Position numbers and translations under genes: made by a program
The notes under the pieces: generated by a model
What the model was told of the DNA's origin: nothing
Database searches by the model: none
The model's input: only the letters and a program-made list of their open reading frames with translations
Assembly: GCF_022682495.2 (NCBI RefSeq)
Contig: NC_071392.1
Location: forward strand, 58,739,459 to 58,803,458
DNA length: 64,000 bases
Direction: 5' to 3'
From: Desmodus rotundus
Lineage: Eukaryota; Chordata; Mammalia; Chiroptera; Phyllostomidae
Part shown: piece after piece, positions 48,355-62,047 of the stretch
How positions within the stretch are numbered: the stretch's first letter is position 1
Layout: each line of letters opens with the position of its first letter

Positions 48355-49357
48355 GATGACGGCCACAGGTAGAGGACAGTGTGCCATAGAAGATCGTGCA
48401 TTTCAGAGCTGTCTTAGCCCTGTGCTTTCACGCAGTCCGTTGAGGACGAGAAAGTGATTCTGTAGATCGTTGCACTGAAACACAGCAAGGTAAAAATAAC
48501 AGAGCAAGAGAGCTGATCATAAGTTCTGAAGAGGGTATGTGATGTGGTACAAGGCACTCATTTCCAATTCAACTGCTATGAGCACATTGATCTAGTGCTG
48601 CGTTCATGCTTAAAGCCACTTCTCAGGAACATGTTCATTCCCGAGTAACTTGGCAGCTTTCAAAGCGTTCACTCCTGTGCTGTGTGAGAGAGTCACTCGG
48701 ATAGAGTACGGGGACTGCTAGCTGCACGTGCATTTCCACGTTGCAAACACTGTATGGGCAAAGTGAGGTAGTAGGCGGTTGCCTCTCTTCTTCCCGGGGC
48801 TACGCTTTTCTGATGGAAAAAGTACCTAGGAGAAAACTCTACTGTGGAAGCTCATTCCGCTTCAAGGATCACAAAGTGCTATGCTAGCATTCCCTCCCTT
48901 GCTGACGGGAGATCATTTCAGTAGCTCCTGCGCTATGACACGAGCCAGAGATGCTATATGGCAGCAAGGTTCTTGGACAGGATGCTCACAAGGGTACGTC
49001 CTATGTGACACACCGCTGCTTTCATCTCCTACTGAAATGAGAACATTGATAACACGTCCAATAGTGTGGATGGCTTTTGTTGAGAACACTTTTCGCACGA
49101 CTTGATATAATTGCTGAATGACGCAGGGGAGCGCAAAGTCTTCACTGCTGTATTCTCAGAGTGGAATGAATGGCCTGGTAGGCCCAGGAGGTACTTTTAG
49201 CTTCTTCCTCTTCGAATGCTTCACGAACGGGTGGAGTCCGAGGGACGTGGTAAAGTCTCCATGGTTTCTTAGGCTACAGTCTTCTTCTCCCATCACATCC
49301 TCTACGGAAATGACAACATTGAGAAGACGTTGAACACTGAGACGGCTTTGGAGAAAA

Positions 49358-49374
49358 ACCCGCTTCCTACGAAA
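49358..49374 (-). other. CENP-B-box-like 17-mer (unit 24)
   Basis: Same 17-mer as at 551-567. Confidence 0.6.
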
Positions 49375-50253
49375 TAGGTTGATTCCCGAGTGCGTTTGAG
49401 GAGCAAACAAATCTTCAGGAACGTATTATCTTCCACTGGGAGCCCCACAGGCTACTCTGACATTGACATTCCCTTAGGTCTTCCGAGACTTGGAGGCCAA
49501 GTCGCGTAGCATGGCCTAGCGGCCTTCCAACGTCCGCATACGCTTTGCTCGCAGAACGCGTAATTTGGCGAAAACAGTGGTAGCCAAGCTTACTCTGGGT
49601 CATAGTTGGCATAGTCCTGTGCTTCCGTTCACTCATTTGTTTTGGGCCACGTGATTCCACAAGTCTGTGGCTAGCAAAGTTACCGCCAAGGTGATCCTAC
49701 AGAAAACCAATTGAAATGACGTTCCGAATCGGTGGCTTCTAGCGGCATCCCACACATTTCGCACTCTACTGAAACGAGTGCATTGACCTAGTGTTACCCG
49801 CTGGAGATGAAGTTTTCTAATAAGGGACTTGTATGAGACATCCTGAGTCCCTAGTTGTTTGGAAGCTTTCCATGAATTCCTTGCTATTCTATCAGAAGGA
49901 AATTCAATCGCATAGAGTCAGTGGGCTGTGAGCTTCATGGGCATATGTACGTTCGAGAAACAGTTTTGTCCACAAGACACAGTAGTCAGTAGCTGCAGGA
50001 GATCTTCGGCCTCTGCTGTTTTCCCGGACAAAAGAGAGCGGCGAAAAGCCCACACTCGCAGCTCATTGTCCTGCGGAGGTCTGAAACTGCTATGCTCCTG
50101 TTCATTCACTACGGATTGAAAATGATTTCAGAAGCATTTAGTTTAGGACACAACCCACAGCTGTGATATATCAGAAGATTTCTGTTTAAAGATAGAGGTA
50201 GGGTTAGGGCTAGCATTACGATTATGGAAAGGATAAGCTTTATCATGAGGGTA

Positions 50254-50451
50254 GGGATAGGGATAGGGTTAGGGTTAGGGTTAGGGTTAGGGATAGGGAT
50301 AGGGTTAGGGTTAGGGTTAGGGTTAGGGATAGGGTTAGGGTTAGGGTTATGGATAGGGTTAGGGTTAGGGTTAGGGTTAGCGTTAGGGATAGGTTTAGCA
50401 TTAGCGTTTGGGTTAATGTTACATATAGGTTTAGGGCTAGAGCTAAAGCTA
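50254..50451 (+). repeat. Interstitial telomeric tract, 33 hexamers (unit 24)
   Basis: M pattern. Confidence 0.96.
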
Positions 50452-51454
50452 GATGACGGCCACAGGTAGAGGACCGTGTGCCATAGAAGATCGTGCATTT
50501 CAGAGCTGTCTTAGCCCTGTGCTTTCACGCAGTCCGTTGAGGACGAGAAAGTGATTCTGTAGATCGTTGCACTGAAACACAGCAAGGTAAAAATAACAGA
50601 GCAAGAGAGCTGATCATAAGTTCTGAAGAGGGTATGTGATGTGGTACAAGGCACTCATTTCCAATTCAACTGCTATGAGCACATTGATCTAGTGCTGCGT
50701 TCATGCTTAAAGCCACTTCTCAGGAACATGTTCATTCCCGAGTAACTTGGCAGCTTTCAAAGCGTTCACTCCTGTGCTGTGTGAGAGAGTCACTCGGATA
50801 GAGTACGGGGACTGCTAGCTGCACGTGCATTTCCACGTTGCAAACACTGTATGGGCAAAGTGAGGTAGTAGGCGGTTGCCTCTCTTCTTCCCGGGGCTAC
50901 GCTTTTCTGATGGAAAAAGTACCTAGGAGAAAACTCTACTGTGGAAGCTCATTCCGCTTCAAGGATCACAAAGTGCTATGCTAGCATTCCCTCCCTTGCT
51001 GACGGGAGATCATTTCAGTAGCTCCTGCGCTATGACACGAGCCAGAGATGCTATATGGCAGCAAGGTTCTTGGACAGGATGCTCACAAGGGTACGTCCTA
51101 TGTGACACACCGCTGCTTTCATCTCCTACTGAAATGAGAACATTGATAACAAGTCCAATAGTGTGGATGGCTTTTGTTGAGAACACTTTTCGCACGACTT
51201 GATATAATTGCTGAATGACGCAGGGGAGCGCAAAGTCTTCACTGCTGTATTCTCAGAGTGGAATGAATGGCCTGGTAGGCCCAGGAGGTACTTTTAGCTT
51301 CTTCCTCTTCGAATGCTTCACGAACGGGTGGAGTCCGAGGGACGTGGTATAGTCTCCATGGTTTCTTAGGCTACAGTCTTCTTCTCCCATCACATCCGCT
51401 ACGGAAATGACAACATTGAGAAGACGTTGAACACTCAGACGGCTTTGGAGAAAA

Positions 51455-51471
51455 ACCCGCTTCCTACGAAA
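51455..51471 (-). other. CENP-B-box-like 17-mer (unit 25)
   Basis: Same 17-mer as at 551-567. Confidence 0.6.
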
Positions 51472-52350
51472 TAGGTTGATTCCCGAGTGCGTTTGAGGAG
51501 CAAACAAATCTTCAGGAACGTATTATCTTCCACTGGGAGCCCCACAGGCTACTCTGACATTGACATTCCCTTAGGTCTTCCGAGACTTGGAGGCCAAGTC
51601 GCGTAGCATGGCCTAGCGGCCTTCCAACGTCCGCATACGCTTTGCTCGCAGAACGCGTAGTTTGGCGAAAACAGTGGTAGCCAAGCTTACTCTGGGTCAT
51701 AGTTGGCATAGTCCTGTGCTTCCGTTCACTCATTTATTTTGGGCAACGTGATTCCACAAGTCTGTGGCTAGCAAAGTTACCGCCAAGGTGATCCTACAGG
51801 AAACCAATTGAAATGACGTTCCGAATCGGTGGCTTCTAGCGGCATCCCACACATTTCGCACTCTACTGAAACGAGTGCATTGACCTAGTGTTACCCGCTG
51901 GAGATGAAGTTTTCTAATAAAGGACTTGTATGAGACATCCTGAGTCCCTAGTTGTTTGGAAGCTTTGCATGAATTCCTTGCTATTCTATCAGAAGGAAAT
52001 TCAATCGCATAGAGTCAGTGGGCTGTGAGCTTCATGGGCATATGTACGTTCGAGAAACAGTTTTGTCCACAAGACACGGTAGTCAGTAGCTGCAGGAGAT
52101 CTTCGGCCTCTGCTGTTTTCCCGGACAAAAGAGAGCGGCGAAAAGCCCACACTCGCAGCTCATTGTCCTGCGGAGGTCTGAAACTGCTATGCTCCTGTTC
52201 ATTCACTACGGATTGAAAATGATTTCAGTAGCATTTGCTTTAGGACACAACCCACAGCTCTGATATATCAGAAGATTTCTGTTTAAAGATAGAGTTAGTG
52301 TTAGGGCTAGCATTACGATTATGGAAAGGATAAGCTTTATCATGAGGGTA

Positions 52351-52608
52351 GGGATAGGGATAGGGTTAGGGTTAGGGTTAGGGTTAGGGATAGGGATAGG
52401 GTTAGGGTTAGGGTTAGGGTTAGGGATAGGGTTAGGGTTAGGGTTATGGATAGGGTTAGGGTTAGCGTTAGGGTTAGGGATAGGGTTAGGGTTAGGGTTA
52501 TGGATAGGGTTAGGGTTAGGGTTAGGGTTAGGGTTAGCGTTAGGGATAGGTTTAGCATTAGCGTTTGGGTTAATGTTACATATAGGTTTAGGGCTAGGGC
52601 TAAAGCTA
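52351..52608 (+). repeat. Interstitial telomeric tract, 43 hexamers (unit 25)
   Basis: L pattern. Confidence 0.96.
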
Positions 52609-53611
52609 GATGACGGCCACAGGTAGAGGACCGTGTGCCATGGAAGATCCTGCATTTCATAGGTGTCTTAGTCCTGTGCTTTCACGCAGTCCGTTGAGGA
52701 CGAGAAAGTGATTCTGTAGATCGTTGCACTGAAACACAGCAAGGTAAAAATAACAGAGCAAGAGAGCTGATCATAAGTTCTGAAGAGGGTATGTGATGTG
52801 GTACAAGGCACTCATTTCCAATTCAACTGCTATGAGCACATTGATCTAGTGCTGCGTTCATGCTTAAAGCCACTTCTCAGGAACATGTTCATTCCCGAGT
52901 AACTTGGCAGCTTTCAAAGCGTTCACTCCTGTGCTGTGTGAGAGAGTCACTCGGATAGAGTACGGGGACTGCTAGCTGCACGTGCATTTCCACGTTGCAA
53001 ACACTGTATGGGCAAAGTGAGGTAGTAGGCGGTTGCCTCTCTTCTTCCCGGGGCTACGCTTTTCTGATGGAAAAAGTACCTAGGAGAAAACTCTACTGTG
53101 GAAGCTCATTCCGCTTCAAGGATCACAAAGTGCTATGCTAGCATTCCCTCCCTTGCTGACGGGAGATCATTTCAGTAGCTCCTGCGCTATGACACGAGCC
53201 AGAGATGCTATATGGCAGCAAGGTTCTTGGACAGGATGCTCACAAGGGTACGTCCTATGTGACACACCGCTGCTTTCATCTCCTACTGAAATGAGAACAT
53301 TGATAACACGTCCAATAGTGTGGATGGCTTTTGTTGAGAACACTTTTCGCACGACTTGATATAATTGCTGAATGACGCAGGGGAGCGCAAAGTCTTCACT
53401 GCTGTATTCTCAGAGTGGAATGAATGGCCTGGTAGGCCCAGGAGGTACTTTTAGCTTCTTCCTCTTCGAATGCTTCACGAACGGGTGGAGTCCGAGGGAC
53501 GTGGTAAAGTCTCCATGGTTTCTTAGGCTACAGTCTTCTTCTCCCATCACATCCGCTACGGAAATGACAACATTGAGAAGACGTTGAACACTCAGACGGC
53601 TTTGGAGAAAA

Positions 53612-53628
53612 ACCCGCTTCCTACGAAA
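53612..53628 (-). other. CENP-B-box-like 17-mer (unit 26)
   Basis: Same 17-mer as at 551-567. Confidence 0.6.
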
Positions 53629-54507
53629 TAGGTTGATTCCCGAGTGCGTTTGAGGAGCAAACAAATCTTCAGGAACGTATTATCTTCCACTGGGAGCCCC
53701 ACAGGCTACTCTGACATTGACATTCCCTTAGGTCTTCCGAGACTTGGAGGCCAAGTCGCGTAGCATGGCCTAGCGGCCTTCCAACGTCCGCATACGCTTT
53801 GCTCGCAGAACGCGTAATTTGGCGAAAACAGTGGTAGCCAAGCTTACTCTGGGTCATAGTTGGCATAGTCCTGTGCTTCCGTTCACTCATTTGTTTTGGG
53901 CCACGTGATTCCACAAGTCTGTGGCTAGCAAAGTTACCGCCAAGGTGATCCTACAGAAAACCAATTGAAATGACGTTCCGAATCGGTGGCTTCTAGCGGC
54001 ATCCCACACATTTCGCACTCTACTGAAACGAGTGCATTGACCTAGTGTTACCCGCTGGAGATGAAGTTTTCTAATAAGGGACTTGTATGAGACATCCTGA
54101 GTCCCTAGTTGTTTGGAAGCCTTGCATGAATTCCTTGCTATTCTATCAGAAGGAAATTCAATCGCATAGAGTCAGTGGGCTGTGAGCTTCATGGGCATAT
54201 GTACGTTCGAGAAACAGTTTTGTCCACAAGACACAGTAGTCAGTAGCTGCAGGAGATCTTCGGCCTCTGCTGTTTTCCCGGACAAAAGAGAGCGGCGAAA
54301 AGCCCACACTCGCAGCTCATTGTCCTGCGGAGGTCTGAAACTGCTATGCTCCTGTTCATTCACTACGGATTGAAAATGATTTCAGTAGCATTTGCTTTAG
54401 GACACAACCCACAGCTGTGATATATCAGAAGATTTCTGTTTAAAGATAGAGTTAGGGTTAGGGCTAGCATTACGATTATGGAAAGGATAAGCTTTATCAT
54501 GAGGGTA

Positions 54508-54693
54508 GGGATAGGGATAGGGTTAGGGTTAGGGATAGGGATAGGGTTAGGGTTAGGGTTAGGGTTAGGGATAGGGTTAGGGTTAGGGTTATGGATAGGG
54601 TTAGGGTTAGGGTTAGGGTTAGCGTTAGGGATAGGTTTAGCATTAGCGTTTGGGTTAATGTTACATATAGGTTTAGGGCTAGAGCTAAAGCTA
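54508..54693 (+). repeat. Interstitial telomeric tract, 31 hexamers (unit 26)
   Basis: S pattern ending AAGCTA. Confidence 0.96.
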
Positions 54694-55696
54694 GATGACG
54701 GCCACAGGTAGAGGACAGTGTGCCATAGAAGATCGTGCATTTCAGAGCTGTCTTAGCCCTGTGCTTTCACGCAGTCCGTTGAGGACGAGAAAGTGATTCT
54801 GTAGATCGTTGCACTGAAACACAGCAAGGTAAAAATAACAGAGCAAGAGAGCTGATCATAAGTTCTGAAGAGGGTATGTGATGTGGTACAAGGCACTCAT
54901 TTCCAATTCAACTGCTATGAGCACATTGATCTAGTGCTGCGTTCATGCTTAAAGCCACTTCTCAGGAACATGTTCATTCCCGAGTAACTTGGCAGCTTTC
55001 AAAGCGTTCACTCCTGTGCTGTGTGAGAGAGTCACTCGGATAGAGTACGGGGACTGCTAGCTGCACGTGCATTTCCACGTTGCAAACACTGTATGGGCAA
55101 AGTGAGGTAGTAGGCGGTTGCCTCTCTTCTTCCCGGGGCTACGCTTTTCTGATGGAAAAAGTACCTAGGAGAAAACTCTACTGTGGAAGCTCATTCCGCT
55201 TCAAGGATCACAAAGTGCTATGCTAGCATTCCCTCCCTTGCTGACGGGAGATCATTTCAGTAGCTCCTGCGCTATGACACGAGCCAGAGATGCTATATGG
55301 CAGCAAGGTTCTTGGACAGGATGCTCACAAGGGTACGTCCTATGTGACACACCGCTGCTTTCATCTCCTACTGAAATGAGAACATTGATAACACGTCCAA
55401 TAGTGTGGATGGCTTTTGTTGAGAACACTTTTCGCACGACTTGATATAATTGCTGAATGACGCAGGGGAGCGCAAAGTCTTCACTGCTGTATTCTCAGAG
55501 TGGAATGAATGGCCTGGTAGGCCCAGGAGGTACTTTTAGCTTCTTCCTCTTCGAATGCTTCACGAACGGGTGGAGTCCGAGGGACGTGGTAAAGTCTCCA
55601 TGGTTTCTTAGGCTACAGTCTTCTTCTCCCATCACATCCTCTACGGAAATGACAACATTGAGAAGACGTTGAACACTGAGACGGCTTTGGAGAAAA

Positions 55697-55713
55697 ACCC
55701 GCTTCCTACGAAA
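55697..55713 (-). other. CENP-B-box-like 17-mer (unit 27)
   Basis: Same 17-mer as at 551-567. Confidence 0.6.
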
Positions 55714-56592
55714 TAGGTTGATTCCCGAGTGCGTTTGAGGAGCAAACAAATCTTCAGGAACGTATTATCTTCCACTGGGAGCCCCACAGGCTACTCTGAC
55801 ATTGACATTCCCTTAGGTCTTCCGAGACTTGGAGGCCAAGTCGCGTAGCATGGCCTAGCGGCCTTCCAACGTCCGCATACGCTTTGCTCGCAGAACGCGT
55901 AATTTGGCGAAAACAGTGGTAGCCAAGCTTACTCTGGGTCATAGTTGGCATAGTCCTGTGCTTCCGTTCACTCATTTGTTTTGGGCCACGTGATTCCACA
56001 AGTCTGTGGCTAGCAAAGTTACCGCCAAGGTGATCCTACAGAAAACCAATTGAAATGACGTTCCGAATCGGTGGCTTCTAGCGGCATCCCACACATTTCG
56101 CACTCTACTGAAACGAGTGCATTGACCTAGTGTTACCCGCTGGAGATGAAGTTTTCTAATAAGGGACTTGTATGAGACATCCTGAGTCCCTAGTTGTTTG
56201 GAAGCTTTCCATGAATTCCTTGCTATTCTATCAGAAGGAAATTCAATCGCATAGAGTCAGTGGGCTGTGAGCTTCATGGGCATATGTACGTTCGAGAAAC
56301 AGTTTTGTCCACAAGACACAGTAGTCAGTAGCTGCAGGAGATCTTCGGCCTCTGCTGTTTTCCCGGACAAAAGAGAGCGGCGAAAAGCCCACACTCGCAG
56401 CTCATTGTCCTGCGGAGGTCTGAAACTGCTATGCTCCTGTTCATTCACTACGGATTGAAAATGATTTCAGAAGCATTTAGTTTAGGACACAACCCACAGC
56501 TGTGATATATCAGAAGATTTCTGTTTAAAGATAGAGGTAGGGTTAGGGCTAGCATTACGATTATGGAAAGGATAAGCTTTATCATGAGGGTA

Positions 56593-56790
56593 GGGATAGG
56601 GATAGGGTTAGGGTTAGGGTTAGGGATAGGGATAGGGATAGGGTTAGGGTTAGGGTTAGGGTTAGGGATAGGGTTAGGGTTAGGGTTATGGATAGGGTTA
56701 GGGTTAGGGTTAGGGTTAGCGTTAGGGATAGGTTTAGCATTAGCGTTTGGGTTAATGTTACATATAGGTTTAGGGCTAGAGCTAAAGCTA
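56593..56790 (+). repeat. Interstitial telomeric tract, 33 hexamers, variant (unit 27)
   Basis: M length. The sixth hexamer is GGGATA, making three consecutive GGGATA. Confidence 0.96.
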
Positions 56791-57793
56791 GATGACGGCC
56801 ACAGGTAGAGGACCGTGTGCCATAGAAGATCGTGCATTTCAGAGCTGTCTTAGCCCTGTGCTTTCACGCAGTCCGTTGAGGACGAGAAAGTGATTCTGTA
56901 GATCGTTGCACTGAAACACAGCAAGGTAAAAATAACAGAGCAAGAGAGCTGATCATAAGTTCTGAAGAGGGTATGTGATGTGGTACAAGGCACTCATTTC
57001 CAATTCAACTGCTATGAGCACATTGATCTAGTGCTGCGTTCATGCTTAAAGCCACTTCTCAGGAACATGTTCATTCCCGAGTAACTTGGCAGCTTTCAAA
57101 GCGTTCACTCCTGTGCTGTGTGAGAGAGTCACTCGGATAGAGTACGGGGACTGCTAGCTGCACGTGCATTTCCACGTTGCAAACACTGTATGGGCAAAGT
57201 GAGGTAGTAGGCGGTTGCCTCTCTTCTTCCCGGGGCTACGCTTTTCTGATGGAAAAAGTACCTAGGAGAAAACTCTACTGTGGAAGCTCATTCCGCTTCA
57301 AGGATCACAAAGTGCTATGCTAGCATTCCCTCCCTTGCTGACGGGAGATCATTTCAGTAGCTCCTGCGCTATGACACGAGCCAGAGATGCTATATGGCAG
57401 CAAGGTTCTTGGACAGGATGCTCACAAGGGTACGTCCTATGTGACACACCGCTGCTTTCATCTCCTACTGAAATGAGAACATTGATAACAAGTCCAATAG
57501 TGTGGATGGCTTTTGTTGAGAACACTTTTCGCACGACTTGATATAATTGCTGAATGACGCAGGGGAGCGCAAAGTCTTCACTGCTGTATTCTCAGAGTGG
57601 AATGAATGGCCTGGTAGGCCCAGGAGGTACTTTTAGCTTCTTCCTCTTCGAATGCTTCACGAACGGGTGGAGTCCGAGGGACGTGGTATAGTCTCCATGG
57701 TTTCTTAGGCTACAGTCTTCTTCTCCCATCACATCCGCTACGGAAATGACAACATTGAGAAGACGTTGAACACTCAGACGGCTTTGGAGAAAA

Positions 57794-57810
57794 ACCCGCT
57801 TCCTACGAAA
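57794..57810 (-). other. CENP-B-box-like 17-mer (unit 28)
   Basis: Same 17-mer as at 551-567. Confidence 0.6.
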
Positions 57811-58689
57811 TAGGTTGATTCCCGAGTGCGTTTGAGGAGCAAACAAATCTTCAGGAACGTATTATCTTCCACTGGGAGCCCCACAGGCTACTCTGACATT
57901 GACATTCCCTTAGGTCTTCCGAGACTTGGAGGCCAAGTCGCGTAGCATGGCCTAGCGGCCTTCCAACGTCCGCATACGCTTTGCTCGCAGAACGCGTAGT
58001 TTGGCGAAAACAGTGGTAGCCAAGCTTACTCTGGGTCATAGTTGGCATAGTCCTGTGCTTCCGTTCACTCATTTATTTTGGGCAACGTGATTCCACAAGT
58101 CTGTGGCTAGCAAAGTTACCGCCAAGGTGATCCTACAGGAAACCAATTGAAATGACGTTCCGAATCGGTGGCTTCTAGCGGCATCCCACACATTTCGCAC
58201 TCTACTGAAACGAGTGCATTGACCTAGTGTTACCCGCTGGAGATGAAGTTTTCTAATAAAGGACTTGTATGAGACATCCTGAGTCCCTAGTTGTTTGGAA
58301 GCTTTGCATGAATTCCTTGCTATTCTATCAGAAGGAAATTCAATCGCATAGAGTCAGTGGGCTGTGAGCTTCATGGGCATATGTACGTTCGAGAAACAGT
58401 TTTGTCCACAAGACACGGTAGTCAGTAGCTGCAGGAGATCTTCGGCCTCTGCTGTTTTCCCGGACAAAAGAGAGCGGCGAAAAGCCCACACTCGCAGCTC
58501 ATTGTCCTGCGGAGGTCTGAAACTGCTATGCTCCTGTTCATTCACTACGGATTGAAAATGATTTCAGTAGCATTTGCTTTAGGACACAACCCACAGCTCT
58601 GATATATCAGAAGATTTCTGTTTAAAGATAGAGTTAGTGTTAGGGCTAGCATTACGATTATGGAAAGGATAAGCTTTATCATGAGGGTA

Positions 58690-58947
58690 GGGATAGGGAT
58701 AGGGTTAGGGTTAGGGTTAGGGTTAGGGATAGGGATAGGGTTAGGGTTAGGGTTAGGGTTAGGGATAGGGTTAGGGTTAGGGTTATGGATAGGGTTAGGG
58801 TTAGCGTTAGGGTTAGGGATAGGGTTAGGGTTAGGGTTATGGATAGGGTTAGGGTTAGGGTTAGGGTTAGGGTTAGCGTTAGGGATAGGTTTAGCATTAG
58901 CGTTTGGGTTAATGTTACATATAGGTTTAGGGCTAGGGCTAAAGCTA
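58690..58947 (+). repeat. Interstitial telomeric tract, 43 hexamers (unit 28)
   Basis: L pattern. Confidence 0.96.
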
Positions 58948-59950
58948 GATGACGGCCACAGGTAGAGGACCGTGTGCCATGGAAGATCCTGCATTTCATA
59001 GGTGTCTTAGTCCTGTGCTTTCACGCAGTCCGTTGAGGACGAGAAAGTGATTCTGTAGATCGTTGCACTGAAACACAGCAAGGTAAAAATAACAGAGCAA
59101 GAGAGCTGATCATAAGTTCTGAAGAGGGTATGTGATGTGGTACAAGGCACTCATTTCCAATTCAACTGCTATGAGCACATTGATCTAGTGCTGCGTTCAT
59201 GCTTAAAGCCACTTCTCAGGAACATGTTCATTCCCGAGTAACTTGGCAGCTTTCAAAGCGTTCACTCCTGTGCTGTGTGAGAGAGTCACTCGGATAGAGT
59301 ACGGGGACTGCTAGCTGCACGTGCATTTCCACGTTGCAAACACTGTATGGGCAAAGTGAGGTAGTAGGCGGTTGCCTCTCTTCTTCCCGGGGCTACGCTT
59401 TTCTGATGGAAAAAGTACCTAGGAGAAAACTCTACTGTGGAAGCTCATTCCGCTTCAAGGATCACAAAGTGCTATGCTAGCATTCCCTCCCTTGCTGACG
59501 GGAGATCATTTCAGTAGCTCCTGCGCTATGACACGAGCCAGAGATGCTATATGGCAGCAAGGTTCTTGGACAGGATGCTCACAAGGGTACGTCCTATGTG
59601 ACACACCGCTGCTTTCATCTCCTACTGAAATGAGAACATTGATAACACGTCCAATAGTGTGGATGGCTTTTGTTGAGAACACTTTTCGCACGACTTGATA
59701 TAATTGCTGAATGACGCAGGGGAGCGCAAAGTCTTCACTGCTGTATTCTCAGAGTGGAATGAATGGCCTGGTAGGCCCAGGAGGTACTTTTAGCTTCTTC
59801 CTCTTCGAATGCTTCACGAACGGGTGGAGTCCGAGGGACGTGGTAAAGTCTCCATGGTTTCTTAGGCTACAGTCTTCTTCTCCCATCACATCCGCTACGG
59901 AAATGACAACATTGAGAAGACGTTGAACACTGAGACGGCTTTGGAGAAAA

Positions 59951-59967
59951 ACCCGCTTCCTACGAAA
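59951..59967 (-). other. CENP-B-box-like 17-mer (unit 29)
   Basis: Same 17-mer as at 551-567. Confidence 0.6.
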
Positions 59968-60846
59968 TAGGTTGATTCCCGAGTGCGTTTGAGGAGCAAA
60001 CAAATCTTCAGGAACGTATTATCTTCCACTGGGAGCCCCACAGGCTACTCTGACATTGACATTCCCTTAGGTCTTCCGAGACTTGGAGGCCAAGTCGCGT
60101 AGCATGGCCTAGCGGCCTTCCAACGTCCGCATACGCTTTGCTCGCAGAACGCGTAATTTGGCGAAAACAGTGGTAGCCAAGCTTACTCTGGGTCATAGTT
60201 GGCATAGTCCTGTGCTTCCGTTCACTCATTTGTTTTGGGCCACGTGATTCCACAAGTCTGTGGCTAGCAAAGTTACCGCCAAGGTGATCCTACAGAAAAC
60301 CAATTGAAATGACGTTCCGAATCGGTGGCTTCTAGCGGCATCCCACACATTTCGCACTCTACTGAAACGAGTGCATTGACCTAGTGTTACCCGCTGGAGA
60401 TGAAGTTTTCTAATAAGGGACTTGTATGAGACATCCTGAGTCCCTAGTTGTTTGGAAGCTTTCCATGAATTCCTTGCTATTCTATCAGAAGGAAATTCAA
60501 TCGCATAGAGTCAGTGGGCTGTGAGCTTCATGGGCATATGTACGTTCGAGAAACAGTTTTGTCCACAAGACACAGTAGTCAGTAGCTGCAGGAGATCTTC
60601 GGCCTCTGCTGTTTTCCCGGACAAAAGAGAGCGGCGAAAAGCCCACACTCGCAGCTCATTGTCCTGCGGAGGTCTGAAACTGCTATGCTCCTGTTCATTC
60701 ACTACGGATTGAAAATGATTTCAGAAGCATTTAGTTTAGGACACAACCCACAGCTGTGATATATCAGAAGATTTCTGTTTAAAGATAGAGGTAGGGTTAG
60801 GGCTAGCATTACGATTATGGAAAGGATAAGCTTTATCATGAGGGTA

Positions 60847-61044
60847 GGGATAGGGATAGGGTTAGGGTTAGGGTTAGGGTTAGGGATAGGGATAGGGTTA
60901 GGGTTAGGGTTAGGGTTAGGGATAGGGTTAGGGTTAGGGTTATGGATAGGGTTAGGGTTAGGGTTAGGGTTAGCGTTAGGGATAGGTTTAGCATTAGCGT
61001 TTGGGTTAATGTTACATATAGGTTTAGGGCTAGAGCTAAAGCTA
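60847..61044 (+). repeat. Interstitial telomeric tract, 33 hexamers (unit 29)
   Basis: M pattern. Confidence 0.96.
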
Positions 61045-62047
61045 GATGACGGCCACAGGTAGAGGACCGTGTGCCATAGAAGATCGTGCATTTCAGAGCT
61101 GTCTTAGCCCTGTGCTTTCACGCAGTCCGTTGAGGACGAGAAAGTGATTCTGTAGATCGTTGCACTGAAACACAGCAAGGTAAAAATAACAGAGCAAGAG
61201 AGCTGATCATAAGTTCTGAAGAGGGTATGTGATGTGGTACAAGGCACTCATTTCCAATTCAACTGCTATGAGCACATTGATCTAGTGCTGCGTTCATGCT
61301 TAAAGCCACTTCTCAGGAACATGTTCATTCCCGAGTAACTTGGCAGCTTTCAAAGCGTTCACTCCTGTGCTGTGTGAGAGAGTCACTCGGATAGAGTACG
61401 GGGACTGCTAGCTGCACGTGCATTTCCACGTTGCAAACACTGTATGGGCAAAGTGAGGTAGTAGGCGGTTGCCTCTCTTCTTCCCGGGGCTACGCTTTTC
61501 TGATGGAAAAAGTACCTAGGAGAAAACTCTACTGTGGAAGCTCATTCCGCTTCAAGGATCACAAAGTGCTATGCTAGCATTCCCTCCCTTGCTGACGGGA
61601 GATCATTTCAGTAGCTCCTGCGCTATGACACGAGCCAGAGATGCTATATGGCAGCAAGGTTCTTGGACAGGATGCTCACAAGGGTACGTCCTATGTGACA
61701 CACCGCTGCTTTCATCTCCTACTGAAATGAGAACATTGATAACAAGTCCAATAGTGTGGATGGCTTTTGTTGAGAACACTTTTCGCACGACTTGATATAA
61801 TTGCTGAATGACGCAGGGGAGCGCAAAGTCTTCACTGCTGTATTCTCAGAGTGGAATGAATGGCCTGGTAGGCCCAGGAGGTACTTTTAGCTTCTTCCTC
61901 TTCGAATGCTTCACGAACGGGTGGAGTCCGAGGGACGTGGTATAGTCTCCATGGTTTCTTAGGCTACAGTCTTCTTCTCCCATCACATCCGCTACGGAAA
62001 TGACAACATTGAGAAGACGTTGAACACTCAGACGGCTTTGGAGAAAA

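Larger units (their letters stand above)
46723..48807 (+). repeat. Satellite unit 23, class S
   Basis: S haplotype as in unit 1 (GAAGCC, ACAGTG). Private T in GGCCATGTG near 47565 destroys the CACGTG hexamer present in the other S copies. Opens an S-M-L trimer. Confidence 0.97.
48808..50904 (+). repeat. Satellite unit 24, class M
   Basis: Full M haplotype, 33 hexamers. Second member of the S-M-L trimer at 46723-53061. Confidence 0.97.
50905..53061 (+). repeat. Satellite unit 25, class L
   Basis: Full L haplotype, 43 hexamers. Third member of the S-M-L trimer at 46723-53061. Confidence 0.97.
53062..55146 (+). repeat. Satellite unit 26, class S
   Basis: S haplotype with CAGCTGTGAT upstream of the hexamers, as in unit 5. 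Opens the S-M-L trimer at 53062-59400. Confidence 0.97.
55147..57243 (+). repeat. Satellite unit 27, class M with a hexamer variant
   Basis: M haplotype. In the hexamer tract the sixth hexamer is GGGATA instead of GGGTTA, giving three GGGATA in a row, which I saw in no other copy. Confidence 0.97.
57244..59400 (+). repeat. Satellite unit 28, class L
   Basis: Full L haplotype. Closes the S-M-L trimer at 53062-59400. Confidence 0.97.
59401..61497 (+). repeat. Satellite unit 29, M-length, mosaic front
   Basis: Has the non-M base G at 59894 (CCGCTACGG) but M-type C at 60463 (CTTTCC) and the M tract, so the far front derives from another type. The expected S unit is missing here: it follows L and precedes L. 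Confidence 0.95.
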
